Below are positions 1-10,802 of a DNA stretch of 64,000 nt, piece by piece. The stretch is from Enchytraeus crypticus (taxonomy: Eukaryota > Annelida > Clitellata > Enchytraeida > Enchytraeidae), in assembly GCA_905160935.1 (NCBI GenBank), contig CAJHZI010000202.1, positions 339,501 to 403,500 of the forward strand. Reading direction: 5' to 3'. The position numbers and the translations under genes are program-made. How positions within the stretch are numbered: the stretch's first letter is position 1; each line of letters begins with the position of its first letter. The notes below the pieces were generated by a model, which saw only the letters and a program-made list of their open reading frames with translations, was not told where the DNA came from and searched no databases.

Positions 1-425
1 GACAAGAGAAGCGTGGGCCTAACTTTATCTGTTCAACACTGACACGGACACAACACGGGACAACTAGTTTTCAACAATATCTCATTTAAAATTCCGATAT
101 TTAATTTCATTCAACGCTGCGGTAGGGGCAATGTTTGCTGACTTGATACGCTTCACAGGTCATCGCTTTGTTTGTAAATGTATACCAAGCAAACTTAGAT
201 ACATTAATAAATATTGTTGCACTTAATCTATCCTATTTTATTAGGGATTTGAATTTGGTCCATTTCCCTATGAGATAAAACGTAAAATGATTTCATAAAA
301 CATTTTCTTCTGAAGTAGCAACCAGGAATAAAAATTGTTTATTAAATAGAAAATAAACTAATACCATGTTATGAAAATAGAAAATTTTGTCAATTCTTCC
401 GTATTATTTTCTTTTAAGTCGGAAG
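1..425. other. no gene seen; AT-rich flank
   Basis: I see no coding signal. Around 43-62 the sequence carries the string GACACAACACGGGA, which recurs near 4830, 9250, 17875 and 58200 and marks the end of a dispersed repeat family, so this edge is probably old repeat DNA. Confidence 0.5.
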
Positions 426-439
426 TATACAGTAGGTAT

Positions 440-478
440 CTCCGTATCTCTCTCTCTCAATCTCTCTCTCTCTCTCAA

Positions 479-511
<33 letters not shown>

Positions 512-553
512 ATTTCTCTCTTTCTCTCTCTCAATCTTTCTCTTTCTCTTTCC

Positions 554-593
<40 letters not shown>

Positions 594-635
594 ATCTATC
601 TCTATCTCTATCTCTATCTATCTATCTCTCTGCAC
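440..635. repeat. (CT)n microsatellite with interruptions
   Basis: About 200 bp of CT dinucleotides broken by TTTC, CAAT and TATC variants. The open frames over it (Ser/Leu-rich) are artefacts of the repeat. Confidence 0.95.
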
Positions 636-831
636 TATCTAGCAGTGATTCAACCAAGGCACATATTCCTTGATTATTGCCCTCTCAAGAACAGTCCATC
701 CATAAAGATATGCAATCAGAAATTTGATATTTCTCACTGATATGTCAATTGAACTTTACTGTAATGCACTGCTTTAGCCATTTCAGTTGTCTCCCGCTGA
801 ATCTGCTTTATACATCTCTTTACTCTCTCTT

Positions 832-1060
832 CAGTGCACTGCCTAGTGGCAGGTTCAAGGTACATACTCATACTCAAATTCTACTTTCTCGCTCCATAAG
901 AGCACTCATTAGATCAACAAGTTAATCCCTTCACAAAGTCTATGCCTTATCCATACCTGATGTTGCCTATAGCTTTGGAAAACTATGGCTTTTGAGGTGG
1001 TTTCCCGTTGCCTTCCTCATGCAACGTTGTTATCACTTTACTAGAAGATAATAATTATAA
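832..1060 (+). mobile_element. dispersed repeat, CACTGCCTAGTGGCAGG family
   Basis: Starts at CACTGCCTAGTGGCAGGTTC and continues through CTCCATAAGAGCACTC and GCCTATAGCTTTGGAAAA to GTTGCCTTCCTCATG. The same ordered blocks recur at 17638-17890 and 49590-49805, with partial copies near 11100, 12790 and 15570. It has no coding capacity and is probably a LINE tail or a non-autonomous element. Confidence 0.7.
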
Positions 1061-1484
1061 CGTGCTGCGCGCAGCCGATCAATGCTATGATTCACTAATG
1101 ATTAACTATTCCATGATTAACATGCGACTATTTATTTATTTATTCATTATTATAATTATTTATTTATTTATTTATATTTATTTAATAGAATAAATGTGTA
1201 ACATACCCGGGATTGTATGGAACCTGTTCAGACTCTGAAGCTGTAAATACAGTAAAATAAAATTCCTACATAAATATTTTTTTCTGAGTATTTTACAAAA
1301 ACGTTAAAAAACGGATTAAGTTCAGACACCTTTTATTTCATTATAAAAGCTCTACCGGTATAAAATAATGTTATGCGGTTAATGTAGTTAATTTATACAA
1401 TTTATTATTTCCGTCGAATGAATTTCTAATGAACAATGAAAAACATTTTACTTCGTTCATCTTTACAATAAAAAACGTTAAAGT
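1061..1484. other. no gene; AT-rich with (TTTA)n
   Basis: Contains a short TTTA/TTAT run near 1130-1185 and nothing else recognisable. Confidence 0.5.
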
Positions 1485-1712
1485 AGGTTGTAGAGTGCTC
1501 AAAGTCAGGTTCAGAAGCGCAACGCCTCTCTTCTAAAAGACTCGACACACTCGAGCTATCGTCGTGATTATTAAGTTAACATTTAAGTTACTTGCTTCAT
1601 GTTAGGTATTAGATCATAGTGACTATCTTGCAATCAAAATAGGGGGGCAGGTTACAGTGTGCTTAACGTCAAGGTTCAGAAGCACAAGGTTTCTCTTAAA
1701 GTCATAAGCTCA
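1485..1712 (-). mobile_element. two fragments of the TGTGCTTCTGAACCTTGACG repeat family
   Basis: Two minus-strand pieces (about 1485-1567 and 1652-1712) share AGGTTCAGAAGC and, in the first, CGACACACTCGAGCTATCGTC. Cleaner plus-strand copies sit at 21867-21945, 36483-36570 and 61648-61735, where the order is GACGGTAGCTCGAGTGTGTC, then GTGCTTCTGAACCTTGACGT, then TAAACAC. The conserved GACGTTAAAC end links it to the other SINE-like families in this window. Confidence 0.65.
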
Positions 1713-2406
1713 TACTGGATCATAGTTTCAGAGATTCTGATTCGTTTAGATATGATTATTTATTAATTATATCACGTTAAAATAGAGGTGTTTTTATAAT
1801 TTATATTATATTTTATATTATTATGTTTGTATTTTAGAGGTTCATTACATTTCGTTATACAAAACAACTTTAAATTCACTCATTGAAATAAATAAGTTTC
1901 TGAGGACAATTATTTAACTTGATCGACATTTAATCGCCCACAATCAGCTTCAAGCAGGAACGAGGTCTTCTTTATTTGCCGTCCTAACCCCACTTAATGC
2001 AAATAATAAACAAAGCGGATGAACGTTATGGCTAGAGTGACAGTCGAATCAAAGACCCCGACGAAAGCGGCGTGCTAAGCTGACCACTAAGCCACGCTAA
2101 TCCACTGCAGTGTGCAGCAAGAAAAGCTTTTATTATTAGCATGTTGTTGTTTAGATTGGAAGGATTAGAGGAACATTCGCTCTGCTTTTGATATGACTAT
2201 AGCAAGTGGATCAAACAATGGAGCCTTGTTACAGAAACTGGAGCCGAGTGCAAGGATATAAGTTGAGGACAAATAAGTGAGGACAAATAAGTGAGGACAA
2301 ATAAGTGCAGATAGATAAATAAAGCAAAATAAGAGGTCATTGACATCGTCCGTCAGAAAAACTGGTTTGAAGAAAGACTACTGAAGTGTCGAAGTTATTC
2401 ATTAGA
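1713..2406. other. no gene; weak tRNA-like stretch on minus strand
   Basis: Mostly unique AT-rich DNA. On the minus strand near 2040-2105, GTGGCTTAGTGGTCAGC resembles a Pol III box A and GTCTTTGATTCGAC resembles a degraded box B, so an old tRNA-derived SINE is possible. At 2264-2306 GAGGACAAATAAGT is repeated three times. Confidence 0.35.
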
Positions 2407-2412
2407 GAGCAA

Positions 2413-2503
<91 letters not shown>

Positions 2504-2610
2504 AAGATATAAAGAAAGATATAAAGAAAGAGATTGAGAGTGCGAGAGAGAGAGAGAGAGAGTGAGAAAGGGAGAGAGAGAGAGAGAGAGAGAGAGAAAG
2601 GGAGATACTA
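2407..2610. repeat. (GA)n microsatellite
   Basis: Polypurine tract of GA repeats with AAAG interruptions and two GATATAAAGAAA units in the middle. Confidence 0.95.
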
Positions 2611-2629
2611 CTTACGAAATAGAGCGACG

Positions 2630-2719
2630 ATGAAAGAGAGAAGGAGTAGTAGTATTGTAGTCCTCAGCATCTTGTTGATTCTCTTGTGCGTGTGCTGCAG
2701 CCAAAGATCTTGTTCTTGA
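2630..2719 (+). CDS. small ORF resembling a signal peptide, unproven
   Basis: An ATG at 2630 opens 29 codons: a basic start (MKERRSSS), a hydrophobic core (IVVLSILLILL) and a cysteine-rich end (CVCCSQ), then a stop. This is the layout of a secretory signal peptide, and a GT within the LLCV codons could act as a weak donor. No downstream partner exon was found and the ATG follows a (GA)n tract directly, so this may be chance. Confidence 0.2.
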   Translation: MKERRSSSIVVLSILLILLCVCCSQRSCS

Positions 2720-3388
2720 TCTTGATCTTTATCTTCTTCTTTATCTTTATATTGATCTTGTTCTTTCCTCTAACCAGAATAATAACTGTATGGATCTATA
2801 TCTGAAGTAACAAAAAACAAGATTTATTTTAAAATATTAAACTAACCTATTATTTAATACATGTACTTAAAGCAGTGACTGCACGAACACAAAACTACGT
2901 GCTTTTTGAGTTTAACATCAAGACCAGATGCCGAAGGGCTTCTCTTCAAGATGTTGAACCCGATCATCGCCGTGGTTGATCAATTGACTGACCAACCAAA
3001 GCAGCTGTCAGACTCGACTGAGTGATGATACAGTTCTCAATGAGAAATATTTGATAAACATATTCAAATAAAGTTGAATAGAGAATACAGCATGTGTTAG
3101 ATAATGGATAGCGGCGTTGAATGTGAGCTAATATCTTCCTATTAGCCATGTTGAAAGTGGGATAGGCTAATAATTACAATATATTTGCCTCAATAACAAG
3201 GTATTTTATAGATTAAATATAAACCAGTTGTTGTGTATTATTAATTTAATATAAAATAGTATGAAAAGATCAGCCTTTGCTACTAAGTAAATGTTATTAG
3301 CAATTCAATTTAAATACTAAAAAGAATTGAAGAATTGAGTTCGCTGAATTGATATAATTAAACGATAATATATTATATAATTAATGGA

Positions 3389-3393
<5 letters not shown>
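2720..3393. other. no gene; one repeat fragment
   Basis: AT-rich. A decayed minus-strand fragment of the GAACCTTGACGTTAAAC family lies near 2905-2955. Nothing else recognised. Confidence 0.4.

Positions 3394-3466
<73 letters not shown>
3394..3466. repeat. (AT)n microsatellite
   Basis: An almost uninterrupted run of about 36 AT dinucleotides. Confidence 0.97.
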
Positions 3467-3467
<1 letters not shown>

Positions 3468-4258
3468 CATTGTATAATTAAGGGCTGACTATGTATCCAT
3501 TACGAGATGAACCAGAGTTGATTTGCCTTTGCATCAAAAGCACCAAAAGAATCTCATACTACAGCCACAAAATGTTCTGCGTTTTAATTTTACAGAGAAC
3601 TAAACCGGCGATGAGTTAGTGACTGCAAGCATTGCAAGACACGACTACCTTATATACTGACAAAAGCCGCTAAAAATCTAGAACAGGAATAATTCTAGAG
3701 AATAAATATTCTAGTCCAGTGGTACATTATTTTATAATTTCTCGTGACCAGACACCTTTTTTATCGCGCAATTCTTCCTAGTTAAGAGCATCATTGATGA
3801 TAAGTACGATTTAGTTTGATATAGTTAGCATATCGCCATCTTTATTCATCAGACTGTTCAATCACAAAACTGGAGTCAAACACCATGACAATGCCATTGT
3901 GTAAGGATGGGTTATTCTTTTATCATAAAGTTTAAAATAAGAAATATCGGTCGAGCAGAAATGAGTCAGAGAAGTCTTTGTTATTTTATTAAGCGTTTCA
4001 GTTTTTTTTCTATTTTTTCTAAAACGCATATAATGTTGGATGACTGACAAGTTCGTGCCTTAACAGATAAATTTAATGCGTAGAATTAAGTTATTTTATA
4101 TAATTTCCGAATAACGGATAATTTACGTATCTACTAATAACGCGCACATTGAAGCCTATCAATCCATGCAATCAATCAATGATCAATTAATCAATTAAAT
4201 AGATATTCCGTTAATTAGTCAATTAATCAAGCAACCAATCCAATAACTCCATTCAATC
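3467..4258. other. no gene recognised
   Basis: AT-rich DNA with scattered short CAAT repeats near 4165-4240. No exon-like stretch found on either strand. Confidence 0.45.
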
Positions 4259-4400
4259 TAGGCGTTTCCCCATTCTGGTCTATGACGCAAAAGGCAACTT
4301 AGAAGGGTGCCTTAGTATAGTAAGTTACCCCTAAATTTGATTTTCAGGTACCGCCCGGAGAATTTCGTGACGCAAACTGCGTCATCGTTTTAATCGCTTA
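4259..4400 (+). mobile_element. dispersed repeat, shared with 6410-6600
   Basis: Blocks GGCGTTTCCCC, TTTGATTTTCAGG and GGAGAATTTCG occur here and, inverted and in the same order, at 6410-6600. The family is unknown. Here it abuts the 5S-derived element. Confidence 0.6.
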
Positions 4401-4690
4401 ATTTTAAGTTATTTAGCGCACCAAGTTAAGCTTCGAGTTTATTGAACGAAATAAAGCTACGTTGCGCGCGGTTAGTACTTCGTGGGCGACTAATTTGGAA
4501 GACCGAGTTTCGACAGCTTCGAATGCAAATAATCCCCTGGGTGTTGGAGGTTATTCTTAAATCTGCGCCGGTTGCTATTGGAGCGCCAACAAAAGGCAAC
4601 GATTACTAATAACCATGGAGAGGAAAAGGCGGAAATAACGAAAAACCACAAAAAGCAACTAAGAAATGAAACTCTGTAACACATGCGGTA
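4401..4690 (+). mobile_element. 5S rRNA-derived SINE, diverged copy
   Basis: AAGTTAAGCTTCG, GCGGTTAGTACTTCGTGGGC and GGAAGACCGAG follow the order of the internal promoter half of 5S rRNA (compare GGTTAGTACTTGGATGGGTG). A non-5S tail follows with TTAAATCTGCGCCGG, GCAACGATTACTAATAACC and GGAGAGG. Head and tail match the copy at 50040-50290. A short insertion follows AAGCTTCG. Confidence 0.7.
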
Positions 4691-4737
4691 TGTCATGTGT
4701 GTTACTATAAATATGGAATATATAAAAAAACATATGA

Positions 4738-4835
4738 GTGGATATTTAAATCATCTAACACTCCTAATCTCGTTCTGCATCTGCCTCCATTTCCTTCCGT
4801 TCTGCCTTCTATGACCTATTCTACCCGGACACAAC
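4738..4835 (-). mobile_element. LINE C-terminal fragment
   Basis: The minus strand encodes a scrap of the post-RT region (ATAGAAGGCAGAACGGAAGG, reading E-G-R-x-E-G-x) that is better preserved at 19656-20009 and 60809-61090. Confidence 0.6.
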
Positions 4836-5008
4836 ACGGTCAAAATGATCGAAATTCATTTTAAGATATAAAATTATATTTCAAGTACGTTATATTTAAA
4901 GAATGATATTTAAATCTAGTTGACAGAAGTGAGAGATAAAATGGGGGAGTATGAACATGACGAATACGGAGAGCACAAGTTAAATTTCTTATCCTTACCG
5001 CAGTACAA

Positions 5009-5145
5009 AGCTGGTAAAACTAATTTTAACGTCAGTTTTTCCACTCGAAAGCTATGTCAGTGACGGTCGAGCCCAGGATTTGAACCCCGCACATACTGAT
5101 CCGCAATCGAGTATCTTACCGACATCGCCACTGGCTCCAGCCAGT
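5009..5145 (-). mobile_element. SINE-1 (tRNA-derived) copy
   Basis: On the minus strand it reads GGCTGGAGCCAGTGGCGATG, GTCGGTAAGATACTCGA (box A region), GTGCGGGGTTCAAATCC (box B), then GTCACTGACAT and the GTTAA end. Near full length, with a few substitutions. Confidence 0.85.
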
Positions 5146-5407
5146 ACATATAATATCTGTCTCTTTAATTAAAAGAGCTAGTAATGTTAATTAAAAATCT
5201 ATCTGCAGTATTCTCTGGTACCCACAGGTATGCAGTAACCATGTTAGTATAGCAACGGGTGGATTCCCGGCCTTACCTGTTGATTAGGTAATCACTCGTT
5301 GTCAATGAAAGAATTCAGTGCCAATGACGCTATGATACACCTCACGAGCTTATATAGCAGAGCTCAGTGAGACACAATAGCTCTATTCCATTGTACTTCT
5401 CCCTCAC

Positions 5408-5409
5408 TG

Positions 5410-5443
<34 letters not shown>

Positions 5444-5589
5444 CCTCTCTCTCTCTTCTATTGTAGCTATTCTTTATAACTCGTACACATTCATCGTATT
5501 GATCGGCTACAGGCCATATTTCCTCCCTCTATGTATCTCTGCATGTCATGCTATGTCTCTATGTCAGTTGTGCGCTTATGTCTCTCTCA

Positions 5590-5621
<32 letters not shown>

Positions 5622-5662
5622 ATCACTCACTCTCTCTCTGTCTCTCTCACTCTCTCACTTCT
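5408..5662. repeat. (CT)n microsatellites with spacer
   Basis: Two CT-rich blocks (5408-5460 and 5578-5662) around about 120 bp of other sequence. The frame through it is repeat-driven. Confidence 0.9.
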
Positions 5663-6240
5663 CCACTTCAATGACTACAACATAAATAGATATATAAAGT
5701 ACAGCAATATAGCAATACAATACTGTATGACGCACAAGTTTTCACTGAACGTGATCCATAGACTCGAGGTTCAACTCATGGCCGGTCACTCAGTGGTGAC
5801 TAATGACAGGCCATTCCTGCGTTAAACCCGTTTAATCATCTGATGAGAAGAACTATCATTTAGTTCTATTAATTATTAAGTTCTATTATTAGCTCAGTCG
5901 ACCTGACTCAACGACTGGCTTATACAATTCTTTATCATGACTTATCATGACTTATTTATTGTAAATCTTTGATCTTTATTTATTCTTTATTACAATTCAC
6001 TTATAATTATAAACATGAGTAACAATTTTGATGTTCACACTTATGCAATCTGCCAGGCAGTCAACCTGTGCATTACATAGCATTATGCTAATTTACGTAC
6101 ATGTTTAACACAAGTAGCAGAAATTATTCTCTCTCTCTCTCTCTAACTTTTCCTGTCTTTCTTTTTGTCCCTCTTCATCTATATATATATATATATGTAT
6201 TTCTAGAAATGTATATACATATAGATACATTATATATATA
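5663..6240. other. no gene; short SSRs
   Basis: AT-rich. Short (CT)n near 6130 and (AT)n near 6180-6235. No exon seen. Confidence 0.45.
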
Positions 6241-6260
6241 TACAAGTGTATATCTGTCAT

Positions 6261-6416
6261 GTATCTTACCAACATAGCCACTGGCTCCAGCCAGTGGCTA
6301 TGTTGGTAAGATACTCTACCGCGGATCAGTAGGTGCGAGGTTCAAATCCTGGGCTCACCCGTCACTGACATCGCTTTCGAGTGAGGAAACTTACGTTAGC
6401 ATTAGCATTAGCTTTT
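6261..6416 (+). mobile_element. SINE-1 copy with inverted 5' duplication
   Basis: Plus-strand copy with box B GAGGTTCAAATCC and the GAGTGAGGAAAC-TTACGTTAGC end. Its first 24 bp are duplicated in inverted form: 6261-6284 is the exact reverse complement of 6291-6314, with CTCCAG between, so the head forms a perfect hairpin. Confidence 0.85.
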
Positions 6417-6610
6417 TACGTAGCCTCGAACATCGCCTTCGCCATATAAGCGATAACGCGATTTTTGTTGCGAAATTCTCCGAGGATGCCTGAAAATCAA
6501 ACTTATGGGGTACAGTGTGGTACCCCGCCAAGGTACGGTACCCACTAACCTGTGTTTTATGTCATAGGCCATAGGGGGAGACGCCCCTACATCGAAGAGC
6601 ACACAATCGA
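6417..6610 (-). mobile_element. dispersed repeat, inverted relative to 4259-4400
   Basis: The minus strand carries GGCGTCTCCCC, TTTGATTTTCAGG and GGAGAATTTCG as at 4259. The piece GCACACAATCGATCAACTGA also resembles 18340-18365. Confidence 0.6.
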
Positions 6611-7106
6611 TCAACTGATCCCACTGAAATGTTTTTAGTCTTAATCCAGACATTAACTTTAGATTTATTCCTATAGAAAAAATTGGACTAGAAATTTGAT
6701 GGAGCTTCGAGACTATTGATAAAGATCAATTTTTAAATAAATTAAAATAAATAAATTATAAATAATATAAATAAAGAAATAATATAATATAAATAAATAA
6801 ATAATAATAATAAAAATTAATAAGTAATAAATAAATAAAGAAATTAGTCAATAATTAAAATTTATGCTTATGATCTGAACTTCGGCGTTATTTATTTGCC
6901 TACGGGCCCACACAATTACGCGCATGGACAGGAATGATAGTATTGCTAATTTCTAAGAAAATGGTTTTCTTTATTTGTGCATTAAATAATCTAGAGCTGG
7001 GATTGTATCTAAGTCAACTGGGATAAAGTAAAGATGTAATCCTTCTTTAGCAAGTCCGCTTTTGGCAAATTTCTACAAGTTCTAATATTCAATGGAAGCT
7101 CTTTTA
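6611..7106. other. no gene; (AAT)/(AAAT) rich
   Basis: Imperfect AAATAAT repeats near 6730-6860. Otherwise unremarkable. Confidence 0.5.
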
Positions 7107-7262
7107 TACGCTAACCAATTAATCAATCAATGGGCTTATAAATCAATAGGAAAATCAATTAATGGGCTACTCAATCAATACATCAATCAATGGGCTACTC
7201 AATCAATCAATCAATCAATCAATTATTCAATCAATCAATCAGTCAATCAATCAATCAATAAT
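7107..7262. repeat. (CAAT)n repeat with GGGCTA variants
   Basis: Units of ATCAATCAATGGGCTACTCA mixed with pure CAAT. Source of an Asn/Gln/Ser-rich frame that I do not consider coding. Confidence 0.9.
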
Positions 7263-7558
7263 AGTGTACCCGATTCCATAAAAACGGCTAGAAATGTATA
7301 TAATTTTAGTATCCTATATAAATCTTTTTTATTCAAGAACTGGTAAACTATTCTGATAGAAGCACTTTCCCTTACCATATAGGCGACTAGCTAGATAGAG
7401 CAATGCTCTCACCAGGGACCGATTAATTGGTATTTGGAGTGTTTTAATTTTACATCATTGATTAGACCTATGTTGTAATCTTGCACTTTTATTTCTCTTT
7501 TTTTACACTTTGTATGTATGTGAGTTTACACTGATGTTTGTTGTCGAAAATAAACATA
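7263..7558. other. no gene; element end before (CT)n
   Basis: GAAAATAAACATATACTCTC at 7545-7565 resembles GAAATAAACATTGTTCTCTC at 33268-33287: an AATAAAC followed by (CT)n, probably a repeat-element 3' end. Confidence 0.4.
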
Positions 7559-7775
7559 TACTCTCTCTCTCAATCAATCAATCAATCAATCAATATGCTA
7601 ATCAGTCAATCAATCAATAAATCAGTCAATGGGCAAAACACTCAATCAATGGCTAATCAATCAATCAATCAATGGGCTAATCAATAAATGGACTAATCAG
7701 TCAATCAATCAATGGACTAATCAGTCAATCAATCAATGTGCTAATCAATCAATCAATCAATGTGCTCATCTATCA
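7559..7775. repeat. (CAAT)n repeat with GGACTAATCAGT units
   Basis: CAAT tetranucleotides plus longer units ending in ATGGGCTAATCA or ATGTGCTAATCA. Same type as 7107-7262. Confidence 0.9.
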
Positions 7776-8520
7776 GTAGAAAGATCTTTTTGTGAAGTTC
7801 AGTGTCCATTGTACTAGTCTCCTACTGCAGGATTCTATTTCTTACATAAAGCACTCCCAAGTTTTCCTCTCTACAATTTTCTTTCAACAAAAGTTCTGAA
7901 GAATAAACCATTGATTTAGAGAATGAACCACAAGAGAATAAACAACAAATGAGTTCGAACATTTTTATTTGTTACTTGTTGAATTGTACAGAAATGATTT
8001 ACAGCAAACAGAAAACTGTAAATTACAGTTTAATGAGGTTAGCTTCGCACGCACTCTTTAGAAGTAAGAAAAAGGTGTTCTAAATATAAAAAGAAGAAAA
8101 GAAGTGAGAAAAAGGTGTTCTATATAACCAGCCACGGGCACAGAGACCATTTGCTACTACCACTACAGAACGATACCCTTTTTGATAGCTCTCCCACAGC
8201 CTTGACCCTGTCATATAAATAGGTTGATGTCTCTAATAATGACGTACAAATTGAGCCAGAGCACAAAAAGTGCAAAGCTACAGAATGACAAAGCTCTCAT
8301 TCACAAAACTGTGGTTTTGAATGAGCATTTGTGTGCTGAAGATTTCAATACAGTGGCAACTGTCACTTACACGTAACTTTTAACAAGCGGTTGTCAGTGT
8401 GTGTATAGGGAGACACTACTACACACAGAAGATTGATTGATCAATGGTGTGCTCCATAAGAGACGATATAACTACAAAATTCAACAAAAACTTTCTTTTG
8501 CCGTCAATCTTTTTTTGCGT
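7776..8520. other. no gene recognised
   Basis: Mixed composition. GAAGTAAGAAAAAGGTGTTC and GAAGTGAGAAAAAGGTGTTC form a short direct repeat near 8060-8120. No exon recognised. Confidence 0.4.
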
Positions 8521-8529
8521 GCCGTCAAT

Positions 8530-8637
8530 TCCTATTCGGGTCGAAACGGAGTGGACTATATAGGAAATGGAACATCATTAAGATCGGCTATCCATCGGCC
8601 TGACACCACCAAGTGTACACGACAAGGTTTATATTCG

Positions 8638-8689
<52 letters not shown>

Positions 8690-8742
8690 TATATATGTAT
8701 ATATATAAATATATATATATATATATTTATTATATATATATT

Positions 8743-8784
<42 letters not shown>

Positions 8785-8795
8785 TATATATTATG

Positions 8796-8826
<31 letters not shown>

Positions 8827-8860
8827 TTATTATATATATATTTATATATATACATATATA

Positions 8861-8901
<41 letters not shown>

Positions 8902-9050
8902 CACGATTCCTTTGTATATATGTTGTACACGACTAGGTTTTTATTCGACTATCGTAAGAGAAAAATCTTAAGTGTCTACGCAGTCTCGAACTCGCGACTT
9001 CTCGTTCAAGAGGCGAGCTCTCAACCCACTGAACCACGAGGCGCTCAACC
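8530..9050 (-). mobile_element. tRNA-like SINE split by (AT)n
   Basis: The left part (8530-8635: GGCCTGACACCACCAAGTGT) and the right part (8905-9045) match the continuous copy at 26085-26250, with about 270 bp of expanded AT repeat between. On the minus strand the right part reads GTGGTTCAGTGGGTTGAGAG (box A) and CGCGAGTTCGAGACTGC (box B), a tRNA-derived head. GTACACGA is repeated on both sides of the AT block. Confidence 0.75.
8641..8900. repeat. (AT)n microsatellite, 260 bp
   Basis: AT repeats with ATAAATAT and ATTTATTA variants that recur as larger blocks, so part was copied as a unit of about 115 bp. Confidence 0.95.
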
Positions 9051-9585
9051 TAGTACGTACAATAACTCCTTTCTATTTCTTCTTTGCCAATCAATCGATA
9101 TTCAATAATTAATCAACATTTATTCTGTCACTTAATCAATAGTCAATCAATCAATATCTAGCAGTATTCTGTGTAGAGGAAACACCCGATACACTTAATA
9201 ATAACGGATCTATTTAGAAACAGAGTCATATAACTAAAGATTCTCCGTGTTGTATCCGGGACACTGAAGAAGATATCAACCTTTAACATATCGGAATGGA
9301 TACTGAATAAGAACTGAAGAAAGCAACGGGCAACCAATTCAGATACCGTATTTTCCCATGCTATAGATTTTATGGTGTGAATAAAGTATCGCATTTTGTG
9401 AAGTAATCAGTCAATCAATCAATCAATCAATAATAGTTTAGATATTACTCTAAATTTAAATGTAATTGTTATTCAGCTCATGATTACAATTGAACACTTC
9501 CTGTAAAGTAGTCTCGAAGACCGAGTTCGGCCATGACACTGCTATATAAGTTTTCGTTGTTAATAATAATAAACTAATAATAATA
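9051..9585. other. no gene recognised
   Basis: Scattered CAAT runs near 9140 and 9410. GTATCCGGGACACTG near 9250 matches the CCCGGACACAAC repeat end. Confidence 0.4.
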
Positions 9586-9735
9586 ATTTAACGTCCGGTT
9601 CCTCGCCATAAGGCAATGTCAGGGAAGATAAAAAACTTAAAAGCTGGTAAAGCTAAGGTTAACGTCAGTTTCCTCACTATGTCGATGTCAGTATGTCAGT
9701 GAAAGCGTCAGTGAAAGCGATGTCAGTGACGGGCG
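9586..9735 (-). mobile_element. composite SINE fragments ending at (GA)n
   Basis: 9588-9623 holds AACGTCCGGTTCCTCGCCAT-AAGGCAATGTCAGGGA, directly followed by the 3' half of SINE-1 (9647-9735), with GTCAGTGAAAGC tandemly duplicated. The SINE-1 body stops where the (GA)n tract begins. Confidence 0.7.
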
Positions 9736-10182
9736 AGAAAGAGAGAGAGAGAAGAGAGAGAAGAGAGAGAGAAGAGAGAAAAAAGAGAAAAGAGAGAGAG
9801 AAGAGAGAGAAGAGAGAGAGAAGAGAGAAAAAAGAGAAAAGAGAGAAAAGAGAGAAGAGAGAGAAGAGAAAGAGAAGAGAGAGAAAAAGAAGAGAGAGAG
9901 AGAGAAGAGAGAGAGAGAGAAGAGAGAGAAGAGAGAGAGAGAAGAGAGAAGAGAGAGAGAGAAGAGAGAAGAGAGATAGAGAGAAAAGAGAAAGAGAGAG
10001 ACAGAAGAGAGAAGAGAGAGAGAGAGAGAGAAAAGAGAAAAGAGAGAGACAGAAGAGAGAGAAGAGAGAGAGAGAAGAGAGAGAAGAGAGAGAGAAGAGA
10101 GAGAGAGAGAAGAGAGAGAGAGAGAAGAGAGAGAGAGAAGAGAGAGAGAGAAAAGAGAAGAGAGAGAGAGAGAGAAGAGAGA

Positions 10183-10230
<48 letters not shown>

Positions 10231-10252
10231 AGAGAAGCGAGAGAGAGAGAGA
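9736..10252. repeat. 500-bp polypurine (GA/GAA)n tract
   Basis: About 515 bp of almost pure purine on the plus strand, GA dinucleotides mixed with GAAGAGA and AAAAGAGA. Its Arg/Glu/Lys-rich frame is a repeat artefact. Confidence 0.97.
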
Positions 10253-10635
10253 ATGTATGTGGGCAGTGAATATTACTAGTCCAGCTGCTGACTAATTTCC
10301 CACTTGATAATAAAATTGCTGAAACCTCACGACAAACAGTTGAGTTAATCTATCATTAATAATAGTAACACACATTATAGTGAAATTAAAACGACCCAGT
10401 AATCTGCGATAGCGTCCAACCATCACTACTAGATGAAATCACTTCCGGACCAGTGAGCCATATTAAACAGGATATCCGAAGGCCTATCACGAAACCTTAT
10501 GCTAATAAGTAAATCAGGAATAGTAAAATTAGATACACTTCAAACAGTAACCGACCCACGCATATAAGTCACAGTAGTAATCCGCTAGATGGACAGAAGT
10601 GTGAGTCTTTAAGTGAGCATAGACTTTAAATCACA
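10253..10635. other. no gene recognised
   Basis: Unique-looking AT-rich DNA. No exon or element recognised. Confidence 0.4.
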
Positions 10636-10639
10636 TACT

Positions 10640-10802
10640 AGCTATTATACACAGCTTTTACTTCTTATACACAGCTTTTACATCTTATACACAGCTTTTA
10701 CATCTTATACACAGCTTTTGCACCTTATACACAGTTTTACACCTTATACACAGCTTTTACACCTTATACACAGCTTTTACACCTTATACACAGCTTTTAT
10801 GC
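10640..10802. repeat. 20-bp minisatellite, about 8 copies
   Basis: Unit TTATACACAGCTTTTACACC, with one 19-bp copy and C/T variants. Confidence 0.93.

Noticed and set aside
8970..9046. A functional tRNA gene on the minus strand
   Set aside because: A and B boxes are present but the acceptor stem and cloverleaf do not close; it is the head of a SINE.
9693..10295. 200-codon Arg/Glu/Lys-rich frame
   Set aside because: Translation of a polypurine microsatellite; the start lies in a SINE fragment.
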